This document shows, piece after piece, positions 1-10,660 of a DNA stretch of 64,000 nucleotides. Source of the stretch: Morella rubra (lineage: Eukaryota > Streptophyta > Magnoliopsida > Fagales > Myricaceae). Location of the stretch: assembly GCA_003952965.2 (NCBI GenBank), contig CM025856.1:96038-160037 (forward strand), read 5' to 3'. The position numbers and the translations under genes are program-made. The notes under the pieces were generated by a model. The model worked only from the letters and a program-made list of their open reading frames with translations. It did not search any database and had not been told where the DNA came from. Positions within the stretch are counted from its first letter, which is position 1, and each line of letters begins with the position of its first letter.

Positions 1-1883
1 TGGTTTTTTTTTTTTTTTTTTTTTTTGTATCCGAGGACTTTTCTCGGTGAAGTTTCAGTAGATTTTTATAGGCAACTGTAGCCTATCAGATCCTAGCAAA
101 TTTGGAAAGACACCTTGTGACTGATCAGGATAAAGTGATTTGCATTTGGGTTTGGGGTGCAGTTTTGGTCATTTGTCCAATTGCTGTAAATTTGGCAACT
201 TGATCATATCTACGAAGGTACTCCGATTCTGTGGACTCAAATTAGAAATCGTTGCAATTAGATTTGGTGAAGTGACGTAATAAAGAGGATTCTGATTTTG
301 CAAGTTCAAAGAACGAATTTAAAAGCTAAGAGCTTAGCCGCCTATGTTTGAGTTTTACAGCTGGCTGTTTTTTCATTTATTTTTTAGTTGTATCCCCTGA
401 AAGAAACGAAAAGAAATCAAATCCCCTGGTGTCGAAGCAGAACCAAAACCGTCAAAAGCATAAATGCTAGATTTTCAATAATTCAGAAACAGGATTTTCA
501 TCAAAATTAATTTTGTCCATCAAAATGCTAGCGTTTCCTTATTAGAAGTAGAATTAGGTTTAGATAGTCTAAACATTGAGACTGGGGCACATTTTGGACA
601 GTTTTTGTGATTCTTCTCCCAGTGGCTCTCTCTATTAGCTTGTGAATGCTGTACTACATAAATATGTCCTAAGTATTAGTTGCACATATATATATATATG
701 CTTACCCAAATAAATTATATTTATCCCGCTGTTACCTTGAATTTCTTCAAAGGATCCATGCTGAATTTGCAAAGATCCGATCTTATTTACTATTTTTTTC
801 CTATCAGATTTGTAAATTTATTTGTTTGATTTTGATATACCTAAGAGTTAAAATAACTGTATGTTTGAACAATTTATGGGACAGACAATCTGGCCGTTGT
901 TTCACCAAATATTATTCTAACACCAAATTAAAGAGAGGTGTAAAAGTTACCCCATGCGTAACTTGAACCTTACCTCACACACAAGCATGCGCACATGATA
1001 GATGCGTCCTCGTTGCTCTTGTTTGGTGGCTTAGAGGATGGGTGGAAGAGAACTAAAGTTTAGGATCTTACAAACACGTGAATTGGGGTTAATGGTTGTA
1101 AAACATATCAATGTTGCCCTCCTCCATATTCTCTGCAATTAAATTCACTGAGAATTAGAGATATCACTGTTTATGACTTGGGAGATAGCTATAGATGGAC
1201 TTTTGACAGCAAACTAACCAATTTGCACTTTGATAGAGATCACTAACTTGGAGATTGGCAGAATGTTGCTTATACATATCATGTTTTAATGACACAACCA
1301 TTGTTCTTGATGCATGATCCCCCTTGCTGATGCCCTTGACAGGACGATGCATGTTGGCTACCTACTTAATTAATTTTGAAGCTCTGGAGGAGGAATAAAA
1401 CTCTGTCATTCATTTTGTGAACGACAATTACTACTTTGTTTTCTTTGATCTGTTTAGGCAGAGACCATAACCACCATTATGATAAACCGACCTTTGTTCC
1501 ATCTATGTTCTTTGATAATATTGCTCGTGATTTTTGTCTATTGGCAAGTGGACAAAAAGTAAAAGGAAACGAAATATTTGACTTCTAGAAGGTGCTTGAT
1601 GAAAATTTCTCTTTACATTTTCCTTTAATTTATTTTCCAAAGTTTTATGAGATCACCAATTGTATTGGAGTTTCTGTTTTTGTCCTTGGCTCCGTTTACC
1701 CTTTATCTGTGCGGGAACTATATGAAGCCTTTTTAATTGATTGCAAGAAAATATTCTTCTTCATTCTGGAATGACTATCTGCATTTTCAATACATATTAA
1801 ATGCCTTTCATTTCCTTGCCAATCCACATTCTGTAGATCAATAGTTCTAAGGATGTCCATTCTTCTGATTTGAGTAAATACAG
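1..1883. other. Upstream region of lipase gene, no coding exon recognised
   Basis: The segment opens with a T run (about 3-26) and is A+T-rich, with a short TA repeat near 686-700. I see no coding exon that matches the missing N-terminal end of the lipase gene that follows. It probably holds intron, promoter or 5' untranslated sequence of that gene, because the lipase reading frame begins abruptly after a good splice acceptor (TACAG at 1879-1883). Short open frames here look like chance. Confidence 0.45.
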
Positions 1884-2904
1884 GAAGGATGCGAATTACA
1901 AAAGAACAGTCATGGCCTGTTTCATACAAGCGGTTTACTTGCTTGAACTTGATAGACAAGAGAACAGAACTGAAGACAATGCTCTAGCTTCAAAATGGTG
2001 GGTCCCTTTCAAGTACAAGTTAGCACAAATCTTATTAGATGATAGAGATGGATCCATATTTGGTGCAATATTGGAATGGGATAGGTCTGCAGCACTCTCT
2101 GACTTGGTAATTATGAGACCTGCTGGTGCTCCAAGGGCAGTTTTAGCACTTAGAGGAACGGTACTAAAAGGACCAACTATCCGAAGGGACATTGAAGATG
2201 ACCTCCGTTTTCTGGCTTGGGAGAGCTTGAAGGGCTCTGTCAGGTTCAAAGTAGCCTTGGAGGCATTGAAATCAGTTGCTGATAGGTATGGAAGCGCCAA
2301 TGTATCTATTGCCGGTCATTCCTTAGGTGCTGGGTTCGCACTCCAGGTTGGAAAAGCATTAGCCAAAGAAGGGATATATGTGGAAACTCATTTATTCAAT
2401 CCACCCTCTGTTTCCCTAGCTATGAGCATAAGAGACATTGGAGAAAAGGCTGGATTTGTTTGGAAGAGATTTAAATCAATGCTTCCTGCAGGTAATGAAA
2501 CTAAGATTAGCAGGGATGAGGCAGAAAATACTGGGGGTTTCGGATTCAAGAATTGGATACCTCACTTATATGGCCCAAAGAATTCTGGGTTAGGATTGGG
2601 AAAATGGGTACCTCATTTATATGTAAACAATAGTGACTATATCTGTTGCTCTTACACTGATCCTGATGGAAAAGAAGAAAACAATGCTGGCAAGGAGAAT
2701 GTGGGTCCTACAAATGAGCAATTGGCCGCAAAGCTTTTTGTAATGTCCAAGGGGAAACAGAAGTTTCTTGAGGCTCATGGGTTAGAGCAATGGTGGTCAG
2801 ATGATTCTCAGCTTCAACTGGCAGTCCATAATAGCAAGCTCATTACTAGGCAGCTGAAGTCCTTGTATAGCCTCCCAGCTCCACAACAAGGAAAGCCTCG
2901 ATAG
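1884..2904 (+). CDS. Class 3 lipase / alpha-beta hydrolase, At4g10955-like (terminal exon)
   Basis: The frame encodes about 340 residues of a plant alpha/beta hydrolase of the lipase class 3 type, a family that includes Arabidopsis At4g10955 (annotated GDSL esterase/lipase, but with a class 3 fold). The nucleophile elbow GHSLG is clear, with the serine codon at 2320-2322. Family blocks are visible: an N-terminal stretch ending in YLLELDRQ, a WW motif near residue 43, LRGT near 94 and the C-terminal EQWW. The likely role is ester hydrolysis; the substrate is unknown and no signal peptide is seen. The frame has no plausible ATG at its start. I place the start at the acceptor TACAG before 1884, because relatives have a short first exon encoding the N-terminal end; that exon was not found. 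Stop codon at 2902-2904. The gene looks intact over this exon and is the only host gene here that does. Confidence 0.8.
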
Positions 2905-3222
2905 TATATAGTTTGGGTGCTTTAATTGTTTGCTAAATGACTCATTTTCAATCCGTAAAATTCCATTCAGGGGAGATGTCCTGATTTACTTTTCGTCTTT
3001 GTGAAGCATGTATTTACTCTCTCGCCGGGATAAATAAAAGTTGGTTCTTTAGTTTCCTTATAGCGGCTCAAAACTGAAAGGAGATATTGGCTTCGCAATT
3101 TCTGGTTCGATGCTAATCTTCGGCGAGCTGCTTCATTAAGAAGAGCTGGTTTCAGTGGCCTCTGTGCCTGACCTCGTCTTAGAAAGACACAATACCCTTT
3201 TCTCCCAGTATCACTTCTTCTC
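2905..3222. other. 3' flank of lipase gene
   Basis: This probably contains the 3' untranslated region and the terminator of the lipase gene. No further gene, RNA or element is recognised. Confidence 0.4.
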
Positions 3223-3388
3223 AAGAGGCCACATTTTATCCAGATTTGTCCTCGGGTTCAAATTCTTCCAACGGGATCCCCAAGGCAGCAGCCCTGTCCC
3301 TTTTTAAGAGGCCACATTTTATCCAGATTTGTCCTCGGGTTCAAATTCTTCCAACGGGATCCCCAAGGCAGCAGCCCTGTCCCTTTTT
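3223..3388. repeat. Two-copy tandem duplication, period 83 bp
   Basis: An 83-bp unit beginning AAGAGGCCACATTTTATCC occurs twice head to tail (3223-3305 and 3306-3388) with the copies identical by eye. This is a recent local duplication without coding meaning that I can see. Confidence 0.85.
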
Positions 3389-3431
3389 ATTCCCTCCTGA
3401 TCCTTGGACACACCTAATCCTTGGACACAGC

Positions 3432-4164
3432 TAAGGGTGCTCATTTGCACCGGGTGCGGTGGTGTCAAATATATGATTCTATCAATTATGGTGATGGTAA
3501 CGGTGACAGTGATGGTGACGATTTTTGCCAAACCGTCACCTACAGGAAAGAGACCTGCGATGCCTATCACTTTGAATTGATTGACGGTTGAGACTTGAGA
3601 TAATTATTAATTATGTGAAATGCTTTTGTTAGGCTTTTATTGGAATATATTAGTTGGTTTATATCACATTGTTGGACATTTTTGTTAGACTTTTAGTCTA
3701 TATGTTTGAATATGATATTATGTTATACTTTTAGACAACTTTATATTTGTTATTTAATGATTATGATATTATGTTTGAATAGGTTATGATATTTGTCCAT
3801 TTGATATGATTATTGATTATGATATTATGTTGAAATTTAAATAGGTTATGATATTTAAATGATTATATTTGTTGCTTATATATGAGCATTAAATGGTCAT
3901 AATAGTCCAAAAAAAGCCAAAGAAAAACAATCCAAAACATTGAAAAAAATGAAAAGCCCAAAAAAAAGTCCTTTTTTTTTTTGCCCAACGGTTATACGGT
4001 TTAAGCGGTTACCGTATAATTGTTGTCATTAACGCCATCACTGGCAAGGGTGGTTATTGTGCCTCAATGATGAATTAGCTGTGTCAAATATGTAATTCCA
4101 TCAATTGCAACGATGGTGATGGTTATCACGTAACTGTCGCTTACACTACCATTAACTACCCTTA
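3432..4164. mobile_element. hAT-type non-autonomous element (733 bp)
   Basis: The element starts TAAGGGTG and ends TACCCTTA, giving short inverted ends. It is flanked by a perfect 8-bp target duplication GACACAGC (3424-3431 and 4165-4172), the size typical of hAT transposons. Sub-terminal zones near 3463-3510 and 4078-4125 share a diverged direct repeat (GTGTCAAATAT, then CATCAATT, then GATGGT). The interior is A+T-rich and non-coding, so any movement would need transposase from elsewhere. Confidence 0.8.
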
Positions 4165-4172
4165 GACACAGC

Positions 4173-4591
4173 CTTAGGTAGCAAATTAGCAATCGTTTAA
4201 AAGTAAAAATTACAAATTACAAATGAGTAAATAATATTTAAATAAATAAATAAAAATATTGACATAAAAGCATAAAAATAAAAACCCAAAAAGAAAAGAG
4301 ACCAAAATTTAGATATAACATAAAGCTTGAGAGGAACAAAACCCGAAAACTGAAATAAAACTCCAAGATGGAAAGAATGAATGAAGACAACGGCAAATAA
4401 GAAATAAAAGACCTATACTATAATATTATAAAATAAAAATAGAATAACTATAATATATTTAACCGCAAAACAGAAAATAATATCAAAACCAAGAAATAAA
4501 CTTAAAACTTTTTATTTAAAAAAAAAAAAAAAGAACAAGAGAGAATAAAAATAGAAAGTGAAGAAAAAGCGCTAACGGGAGAAAGTGGTTG
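4173..4591. other. A-rich intergenic DNA
   Basis: A-rich and simple sequence lies between two hAT-type elements. No gene or recognisable repeat family is seen. Confidence 0.4.
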
Positions 4592-4599
4592 TTGTTATT

Positions 4600-5141
4600 A
4601 GGGCTAGGCAAATCAGGTTCGGGCCGGATTTGCCTAATTCGGAGTTGAAAATTTTGAGCCGAACTCAACCTTGAATGGGTTGGACCCAAAGCTAGATCTA
4701 CAGACCGAGTTCGGCTCGAGTTCAGGGTTAATGGGCAAGGCAGTGAGAGAAGGAGAGATGAAGATATAGTGAGAAAGACAGTGGCCAGCGAGTGGGGCAT
4801 GAGCTAGGGCAGAGGCCAGTGAGAGGGGAAGGATGCGGGGCTGGGGAAAATGTCGACGGCTGAGGCTTAGGGGGGAACTGGGATGTTGAGGGTTTTTTTT
4901 TTTTTGGGGGGGTGGGGGGGAAATTAAACCCTTAGATTGTTTCGCTAAGGGTATAAAAGGAATTCGCCCGATTTTTAATTTTAAATGAGTCAAGTTCGGG
5001 TTTAAATTGGGTTAGCATAGTATACCCGAACCCGAAACTCTTTTTTTTTTTTCATAATTAAACTCGAACCTGATCAAACCTGCCCCGACCAGGTTGGTCC
5101 CAGGTTGGGCTGTCGGGTATCGGGTAAATTGCCCACCCCTA
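4600..5141. mobile_element. hAT-type non-autonomous element (542 bp)
   Basis: The left end TAGGGCTAGGCAAATC and the right end GGGTAAATTGCCCACCCCTA are imperfect inverted repeats of the TAGGGGTGGGCAA type common at plant hAT ends. The flanks carry an 8-bp duplication with one mismatch, GTTGTTAT (4592-4599) and CTTGTTAT (5142-5149). The interior has mirrored GGTTCGGG and CCGAACC words near each end and a G-rich run near 4903-4920. It does not encode a transposase. Confidence 0.75.
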
Positions 5142-5149
5142 CTTGTTAT

Positions 5150-7800
5150 TGTCAAGATTGAGATCAATCTTTCGCAGGTTATGAATATTGATAAGAATAT
5201 TATTTCTCCAAAAATAATTTTGGAAAGAAAAAACGAGGAATTGTCTCATTCTAGCATAAGAGAGAAGATGTGGAAAGAACGGTTTTGTCGCCAAAATCCT
5301 CCGTCTTCTCAACATGGGTTAATGGTGCATGATGCGGACTATTTATCTAGTCGAGACTTTTAAGGTGGCCAAGAATTATACGGCTACTTTGGCCTGTCGG
5401 CCTCTTTGGTCCCTACCCATTTGGGGAAAAAATGTACAAGTTCATGAAGTCAGTTCGAGTATTATTTTCAAAAAAAAAAAAATTATTAGGCGAAAACAGT
5501 GTCAGTACCTAGACAATAATATATGAGATAACAAATTGTAGGGATCTGTTACTACTAAAACCCACTTATAATAGGGGTTTATTACTACCTGCTAGGTGTC
5601 AAAAAGTAAAGAAAAAAAAATTAATAAGTTGATTTTTTTTTGGGCAACCAGAGAAATTTTTGTCCTCAATTTGTGAGTATCGAGTTGGACAGACTTAGCT
5701 CAACTGAAAAAAACATTCCTAGGTCCCATTACCGAGTCTCGTATGCCGAAAATAATGTTTTCTCATATGCCCAAAATAAATAGAAGTGAGTTTGTTACTT
5801 CCAAGTTTTAGTACTTTTCGGTACTATCCAAAAGAATCAGAGTTATATGCTCTTTGGCTGGGAGTGATTAACCTATTACCAAGCCAAGGTCTTCTCAAAT
5901 AATGCAGTGACATGACTTTAATCATTGAAAGCAACACGAAAACACGACAATTTTTTATATAATAAATCAAAATAAATAAGATAACAATACTAGGTTGGTA
6001 CCTAACATTTGTGAGAATATGGGTGGATCACTGCATTATGAGAGGAAGATGTTGATAATTAAAAAAAAAATTGACAAATTTGGCACCCAAATTTTTGATT
6101 GCCAAATTTTTGGGACCCAAAATTTTGGATAAAAAATAATTATAAAATAATTCCTCTTTCCTCATCAAAATAAATTTTTTTTATTATAATATTCATCAAA
6201 TTTTCTCTCTCTTTACTTTTTCATCACTCTTCATAAATTATCTTCATTTTTTCACCAACTTTCATATCTCAAAATTTTAACAATCAAACACCACCAATAA
6301 AAAAAGGTGACTCGTTGATATTTGGGAATTGATGCTTCGTTAAGGAACAACCATTTCTTATATCTAAGTAGCGACTAATTCTTGTCATTGTGACCCTGTC
6401 AAATTGGAAATTTGCTTATCTTTTAAGGAAGAGCTATTGTAGTCATTTAATTCATGATCGTCACCAAACATTGCAGTCAGTGCAGATTAAATTTGGTTGA
6501 AAATTTTGTGGAAAAGGACGAAAATAGACTAACGAACTTCAAGTGTAAATGCAGAGATTTCATTAATTGATCGGAATAGATAGAGAGCTCCATTGATATT
6601 TTGACAGAGCTAACATGAAGAAAGGGTCGTAGGAGTCAATGTCAATCCCTAGCTCTTCTCAAAATAATGCAAGGATTGATAGTACTAGTGATGCGGACCA
6701 CTTATATATTAATTACTACATTAGACTTTTTTATGTATCCGAGAAATACGATTGCTTTAGTCCCTACCCATTTGGAAGAAATGAACAAGGGCACTTATCA
6801 CGTCAAGTTAGTCTGAGTAGCAAGTATTATCTAGTTGAGGTTTATCAGACCAATTTTTTTTTTAATATTTTACGTGCCTCTTGGAAACCAAGTGGCTCTT
6901 ATTAAATAGGAATGCTTCATTCCACGTAATTTGCAAAAGCTGACATATATAAAATTTTGAAATAAATCTTAAATAAACAGAAAAAAAAGTGAGTAAAAAT
7001 TCTGTTATATTGCTTGTTTTCCAATTATATATATATATATATATAGTATATATGACGTTGTATATATATATATATATATATATGAAGTTTGAAGTTCTAG
7101 TAAACCTCTTAGCCGTCTTTTAAATTTGTCTTTGGGGAAATAATATACTATCGGACGAGTCTTTGCGTTGTTGATCTTTCTTGCTAGTAATCTTATGATA
7201 CATAGAGATATTATCGGGACCCTATATATATATAATATCCTCGGTTAAACATCTATCTAAATATAAAAAAGAAGTGACCCATATAGTTTTGATTAAAACC
7301 AAATTAATGTGATTGCTCAACAAATAAGGCTGTACATAACATGTACACAGTACTAGATCATCAATGATCATGTGGAGTGGGAGAGAAAATATTGGCCAGT
7401 CGGCACTTAGCAGCACATTTAAAATTTTGATAATGCCAGGTACGGTCCGCAGTCTGTATAGGCAGATCGTCTGCTGATGCACTAAACAAAAGCTTTGTCA
7501 AGTTTATTGCTACAAGTAAAACCCAGGAAAAAGATGCCATCTCTTGGGTCCTAAAAGAACATTTTAATTAATTTCTTTTAGTGCATGGAAAGAGCTGCTC
7601 CACTTCAGTATTTGGAACAAGATCGATCCGTGACTTCACGAGACCAGAATATCTGAAGGCCGGTTTAAGGATTCAAGTCTAACAAGACCAAAATATTGTT
7701 TTTGTTGAAAAAATATTTTTCATGAGGGGTAGTGTAGATTATATTGGAATTTGTAAAAAAGTTATTAGAATTTGTGAAATATTGTTAGAGTTTGTGAAAA
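5150..7800. other. Intergenic DNA with a diverged repeat pair and TA microsatellites
   Basis: No gene is recognised. Two diverged copies of one sequence lie at about 5310-5470 and 6645-6850; they share GATGCGGAC, TAGTCCCTACCCATTTGG-like and GAGTATTAT words in the same order. TA dinucleotide runs occur near 7026-7045 and 7060-7084. The rest is A+T-rich. Confidence 0.5.
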
Positions 7801-8325
7801 AGGTGTTGTGGTTAGTAAAAAATTATTTACTTAAAAAAAATCGATACAGCTGCTAAAAGTAAAAAAATCGCTACTATAGCTTTAGCAGCAGTTTTTTAGC
7901 GGCACTCATGTTTTGCTGACCGCCACTATATATCCAAACGCAATTCTACTTTCTTTCTTTTTTTGCAGCGTTTCTTGAAACGCTGCTGCAGACCTTTAGC
8001 ATCGTTTTTGTGACTACTGCTAAAGGTCTGTGCCAACAGTTTTTTTTCCCAGTCAGTACTACCACTATATCTGTTTTAAAAACGCTGCAATAGATACACG
8101 TGTAAAAACATGCGTTTTTTTTTCTATATTTTCCTATAATGCAAATTTTATTATTTTTAATTGATTGATGGCAAAAAGAGAAAAGTAATAAAACAAAATA
8201 TATTTCAATCATTGACTAAATAAACACGTCTTACAAGTTTTGCAACAAACGCAAATAAGTTCTAAAAGTTTCTCATAGTCTAAAAACTAACAAGTAATGA
8301 AATTTAACAACAAATAACTATAACT
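7800..8325. mobile_element. Remnant with CACTA-like sub-terminal repeats
   Basis: Between about 7840 and 8130 there are repeated words in both directions such as TTTAGCGGC, CGCTGCTGCAGACC, GACCTTTAGCA and AACGCTGC. Arrays of TTTAGCGGCG-like words are typical of the ends of one group of plant CACTA transposons; similar words recur at 48690-48825. I do not see a clean CACTA terminus or a target duplication, so the limits are not defined. Confidence 0.4.
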
Positions 8326-8572
8326 TTAATTCTTAGTAGCTTCAGCACTTGCACCAGTACCATCTGCTCCAGCACTATCTGCACTACTACCAACACCCTC
8401 ACCATCAACATTGTCTGTAATTGCAATACTGGAAATTAACAAATAATAATGACAAACAAAGATAAAATAAATAAAATACAAACACAATCACTTTTGTTAT
8501 AACATACCAAGTAACTCGTCATTGTCCGAAGGTTCATCATCTGATAGCGAGATCTTAGCTTCAACTAACACA
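8326..8572 (-). pseudogene. Last two exons of an unidentified acidic-tailed gene
   Basis: On the minus strand an exon at 8508-8572 (residues include SLSDDEPSDNDELL) ends in a GT donor. It is joined across a 93-bp intron (8415-8507, acceptor TTACAG) to a last exon at 8326-8414 that reads DNVDGEGVGSSADSAGA and then GTGASAEATKN before its stop. The phases match exactly, with the Asp codon split by the intron, which makes this a believable gene end. Its product is not recognised; the tail is acidic and Ser/Ala/Gly-rich. The same 65-bp exon and donor occur inverted at 11449-11513 in the other arm of the palindrome, where the last exon is lost in the assembly gap. Upstream exons were not found. Confidence 0.5.
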
Positions 8573-9996
8573 CTGCTAATTAAAACAAAGGTAGAAATTA
8601 TTCGCAAAGGCATTTTTCACAAGAACATGACAAATTTGACAATATACAATAGGTGCACTGATTCTTCCAGGAAAGACAAAATATTACGTTGACAGTGGAT
8701 TTCAGCTAAACAAACAGCAAGAAGGAAAGCTGTATAACTTGAAACTTAAACATGAAGGAAAGCTCTACTTTAAAACTTAACAAAGCATGCGTGATTGGTA
8801 AGTGGCTAGCTGGATCAGAATTTCCTATGATATGGTTAGATTTAGATTAAAACCGATATTCCTAAATAGCTAATTGAATGTAATCATAACCTGCGATTCC
8901 CAAGTGGATCCTATTCAAAAATCAGTTTTAAAAAGTAATCAATTATGGGTTATCAATTTAAAAAAAAAAAAAAGAAGCTAAAATAATACGCATGTCCTGA
9001 TATAGACTTTTTCTGAATATGCCCTTATGGTTCATGTTGTTGTCCCGCTGCCCGTGTGATGATGTACCTTTCTCAAAAATACTCCTCCGTCCGTGATCTC
9101 TCTGAAAACTAATGGAATTTGTTTAGCCGTCGAAAAATTACATGTCATGATTAATAGAAAAGAAGACAGGTGTTCATTTTGCTGATTGGACTAATATTCC
9201 GGTGATTTCCGTACACTCCATGCTGCCAATAAATTTCTCATGCCGAAATTACCACTGTCACGTCAGTAAGCATTAAAAAAAGTACCTTTCGAAACCCAAA
9301 CCCCGGGACTAATATTCCGGGGATTCGCAAGGCATTCTATTATAACTTGTCAGAGAAGAAGCAGCCCCGTTGGTCCCGGTGCTCAATATCGTGGGGCGCA
9401 GGGAAGGTTCAACAAATGGGGACGATTCATTGGAGGTCAAGAATGAGACGAGCATGTGCAGTGGGCTCTCGGGAAGGCCAGCGAGGATCGTGTACATGTG
9501 GTAGTTTCCGAGGAACAAGGGTGGTTGTTCGTTGGAATTTATGATGGGTTCAACGGCCCAGATGCGCCAGAGTTCTTAATGGGTAATCTCTACCGCGCCG
9601 TGTACAATGAGCTCCAGGATTTGTTTTGGGAAATTGAGGAAGAAGCAGAGGAAGGTTTTATTAACCAGGATATTAATAATAGCAGTAGCACTAATGTTGA
9701 CTTGGATAATAGTTACGAGAAACCATTAAATGTAGCTTTAGTAAGTAATCCATCTATGGAAAATTCTGGTGGAGAGATTGAAAACCGAATTGGTGGAAAC
9801 AGGAATGATTTGAATTTAGAATCAGACCCAATCTCTGTTGATAGATGGTCAGCCAAGCGCGTGACATTTCGATCGGATGGGACGGAAGTTTGGAGGCGGA
9901 GGCTTTTGGAGTTTCTCGCTGAGGATGATGCGCTCAGCATGAGCAATGCAGGTTCGCAGTGGTAAGACCGTGGCTGTTTTCGACCGCAAACCCCTT
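8415..9996 (+). repeat. Left arm of a 1.5-kb inverted repeat
   Basis: This arm is the reverse complement of about 10117-11610. Over roughly 8980-9950 the two arms look identical by eye. Between about 8760 and 8980 they differ by substitutions and by about 90 bp present only in the left arm. Close to the centre (after about 9950) they diverge again. The arm carries the end of an acidic-tailed gene on its outer side and a PP2C gene fragment on its inner side. Confidence 0.9.
9450..9965 (+). pseudogene. PP2C protein phosphatase fragment, clade C (POL/PLL or P2C40-like), left copy
   Basis: The frame encodes [20 protein letters not shown] followed by [20 protein letters not shown], the first part of the catalytic domain of plant clade C PP2C phosphatases (Ser/Thr phosphatases acting on receptor-kinase signalling). 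The YDG motif contributes a metal ligand in this family. After about 150 residues the frame ends beyond [10 protein letters not shown]. The rest of the catalytic domain is absent. Upstream, residues like AAPLVPVLNIVG are readable in another frame, so there is a frame change near 9440-9455. That break is also in the other arm, so it predates the duplication or was copied between arms. It cannot make an active phosphatase; its interest lies in being half of an inverted pair. Confidence 0.75.
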
Positions 9997-10116
9997 CAGC
10001 CTAAACTCCTCCTAACCTTCCATCCCTGTCAACTCGAACCCTCGCAAACATTTTCCCCGAACCTCCATTGGGAACAACTTCCTGCCATGACCCTCCTTGT
10101 GCTTCTACAGTCCCTG
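9997..10116. other. Spacer (loop) of the inverted repeat
   Basis: About 120 bp separate the two arms; the exact edge is blurred because the arms decay gradually near the centre. The spacer is C-rich on the plus strand and no feature is recognised in it. Confidence 0.6.
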
Positions 10117-10660
10117 GTTCGATTTCGAAAACAGCCACCGTCTACTCACTGCGAAACCTGCATTGCTCATGCTGAGCGCATCATCCTCAGCGAGAAACTC
10201 CAAAAGCCTCCGCCTCCAAACTTCCGTCCCATCCGATCGAAATGTCACGCGCTTGGCTGACCATCTATCAACAGAGATTGGGTCTGATTCTAAATTCAAA
10301 TCATTCCTGTTTCCACCAATTCGGTTTTCAATCTCTCCACCAGAATTTTCCATAGATGGATTACTTACTAAAGCTACATTTAATGGTTTCTCGTAACTAT
10401 TATCCAAGTCAACATTAGTGCTACTGCTATTATTAATATCCTGGTTAATAAAACCTTCCTCTGCTTCTTCCTCAATTTCCCAAAACAAATCCTGGAGCTC
10501 ATTGTACACGGCGCGGTAGAGATTACCCATTAAGAACTCTGGCGCATCTGGGCCGTTGAACCCATCATAAATTCCAACGAACAACCACCCTTGTTCCTCG
10601 GAAACTACCACATGTACACGATCCTCGCTGGCCTTCCCGAGAGCCCACTGCACATGCTCG
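10105..10660 (-). pseudogene. PP2C protein phosphatase fragment, clade C, right (inverted) copy
   Basis: This is the mirror copy of the fragment at 9450-9965. It encodes the same start of the PP2C domain and reads slightly further, with [10 protein letters not shown] followed by [16 protein letters not shown], which fits the family better than the left copy and suggests the right arm keeps more of the source gene. It lacks the remaining catalytic blocks. Transcription across both copies would give an RNA that folds into a long hairpin with PP2C sense and antisense strands. Confidence 0.75.

Noticed and set aside
9347-9544. Arg/Ser-rich frame overlapping the PP2C fragment
   Set aside because: It is the wrong frame of the PP2C coding sequence.
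9450-9965. Functional PP2C gene
   Set aside because: Only the first part of the catalytic domain is present, the frame changes upstream, and later metal-binding motifs are missing.
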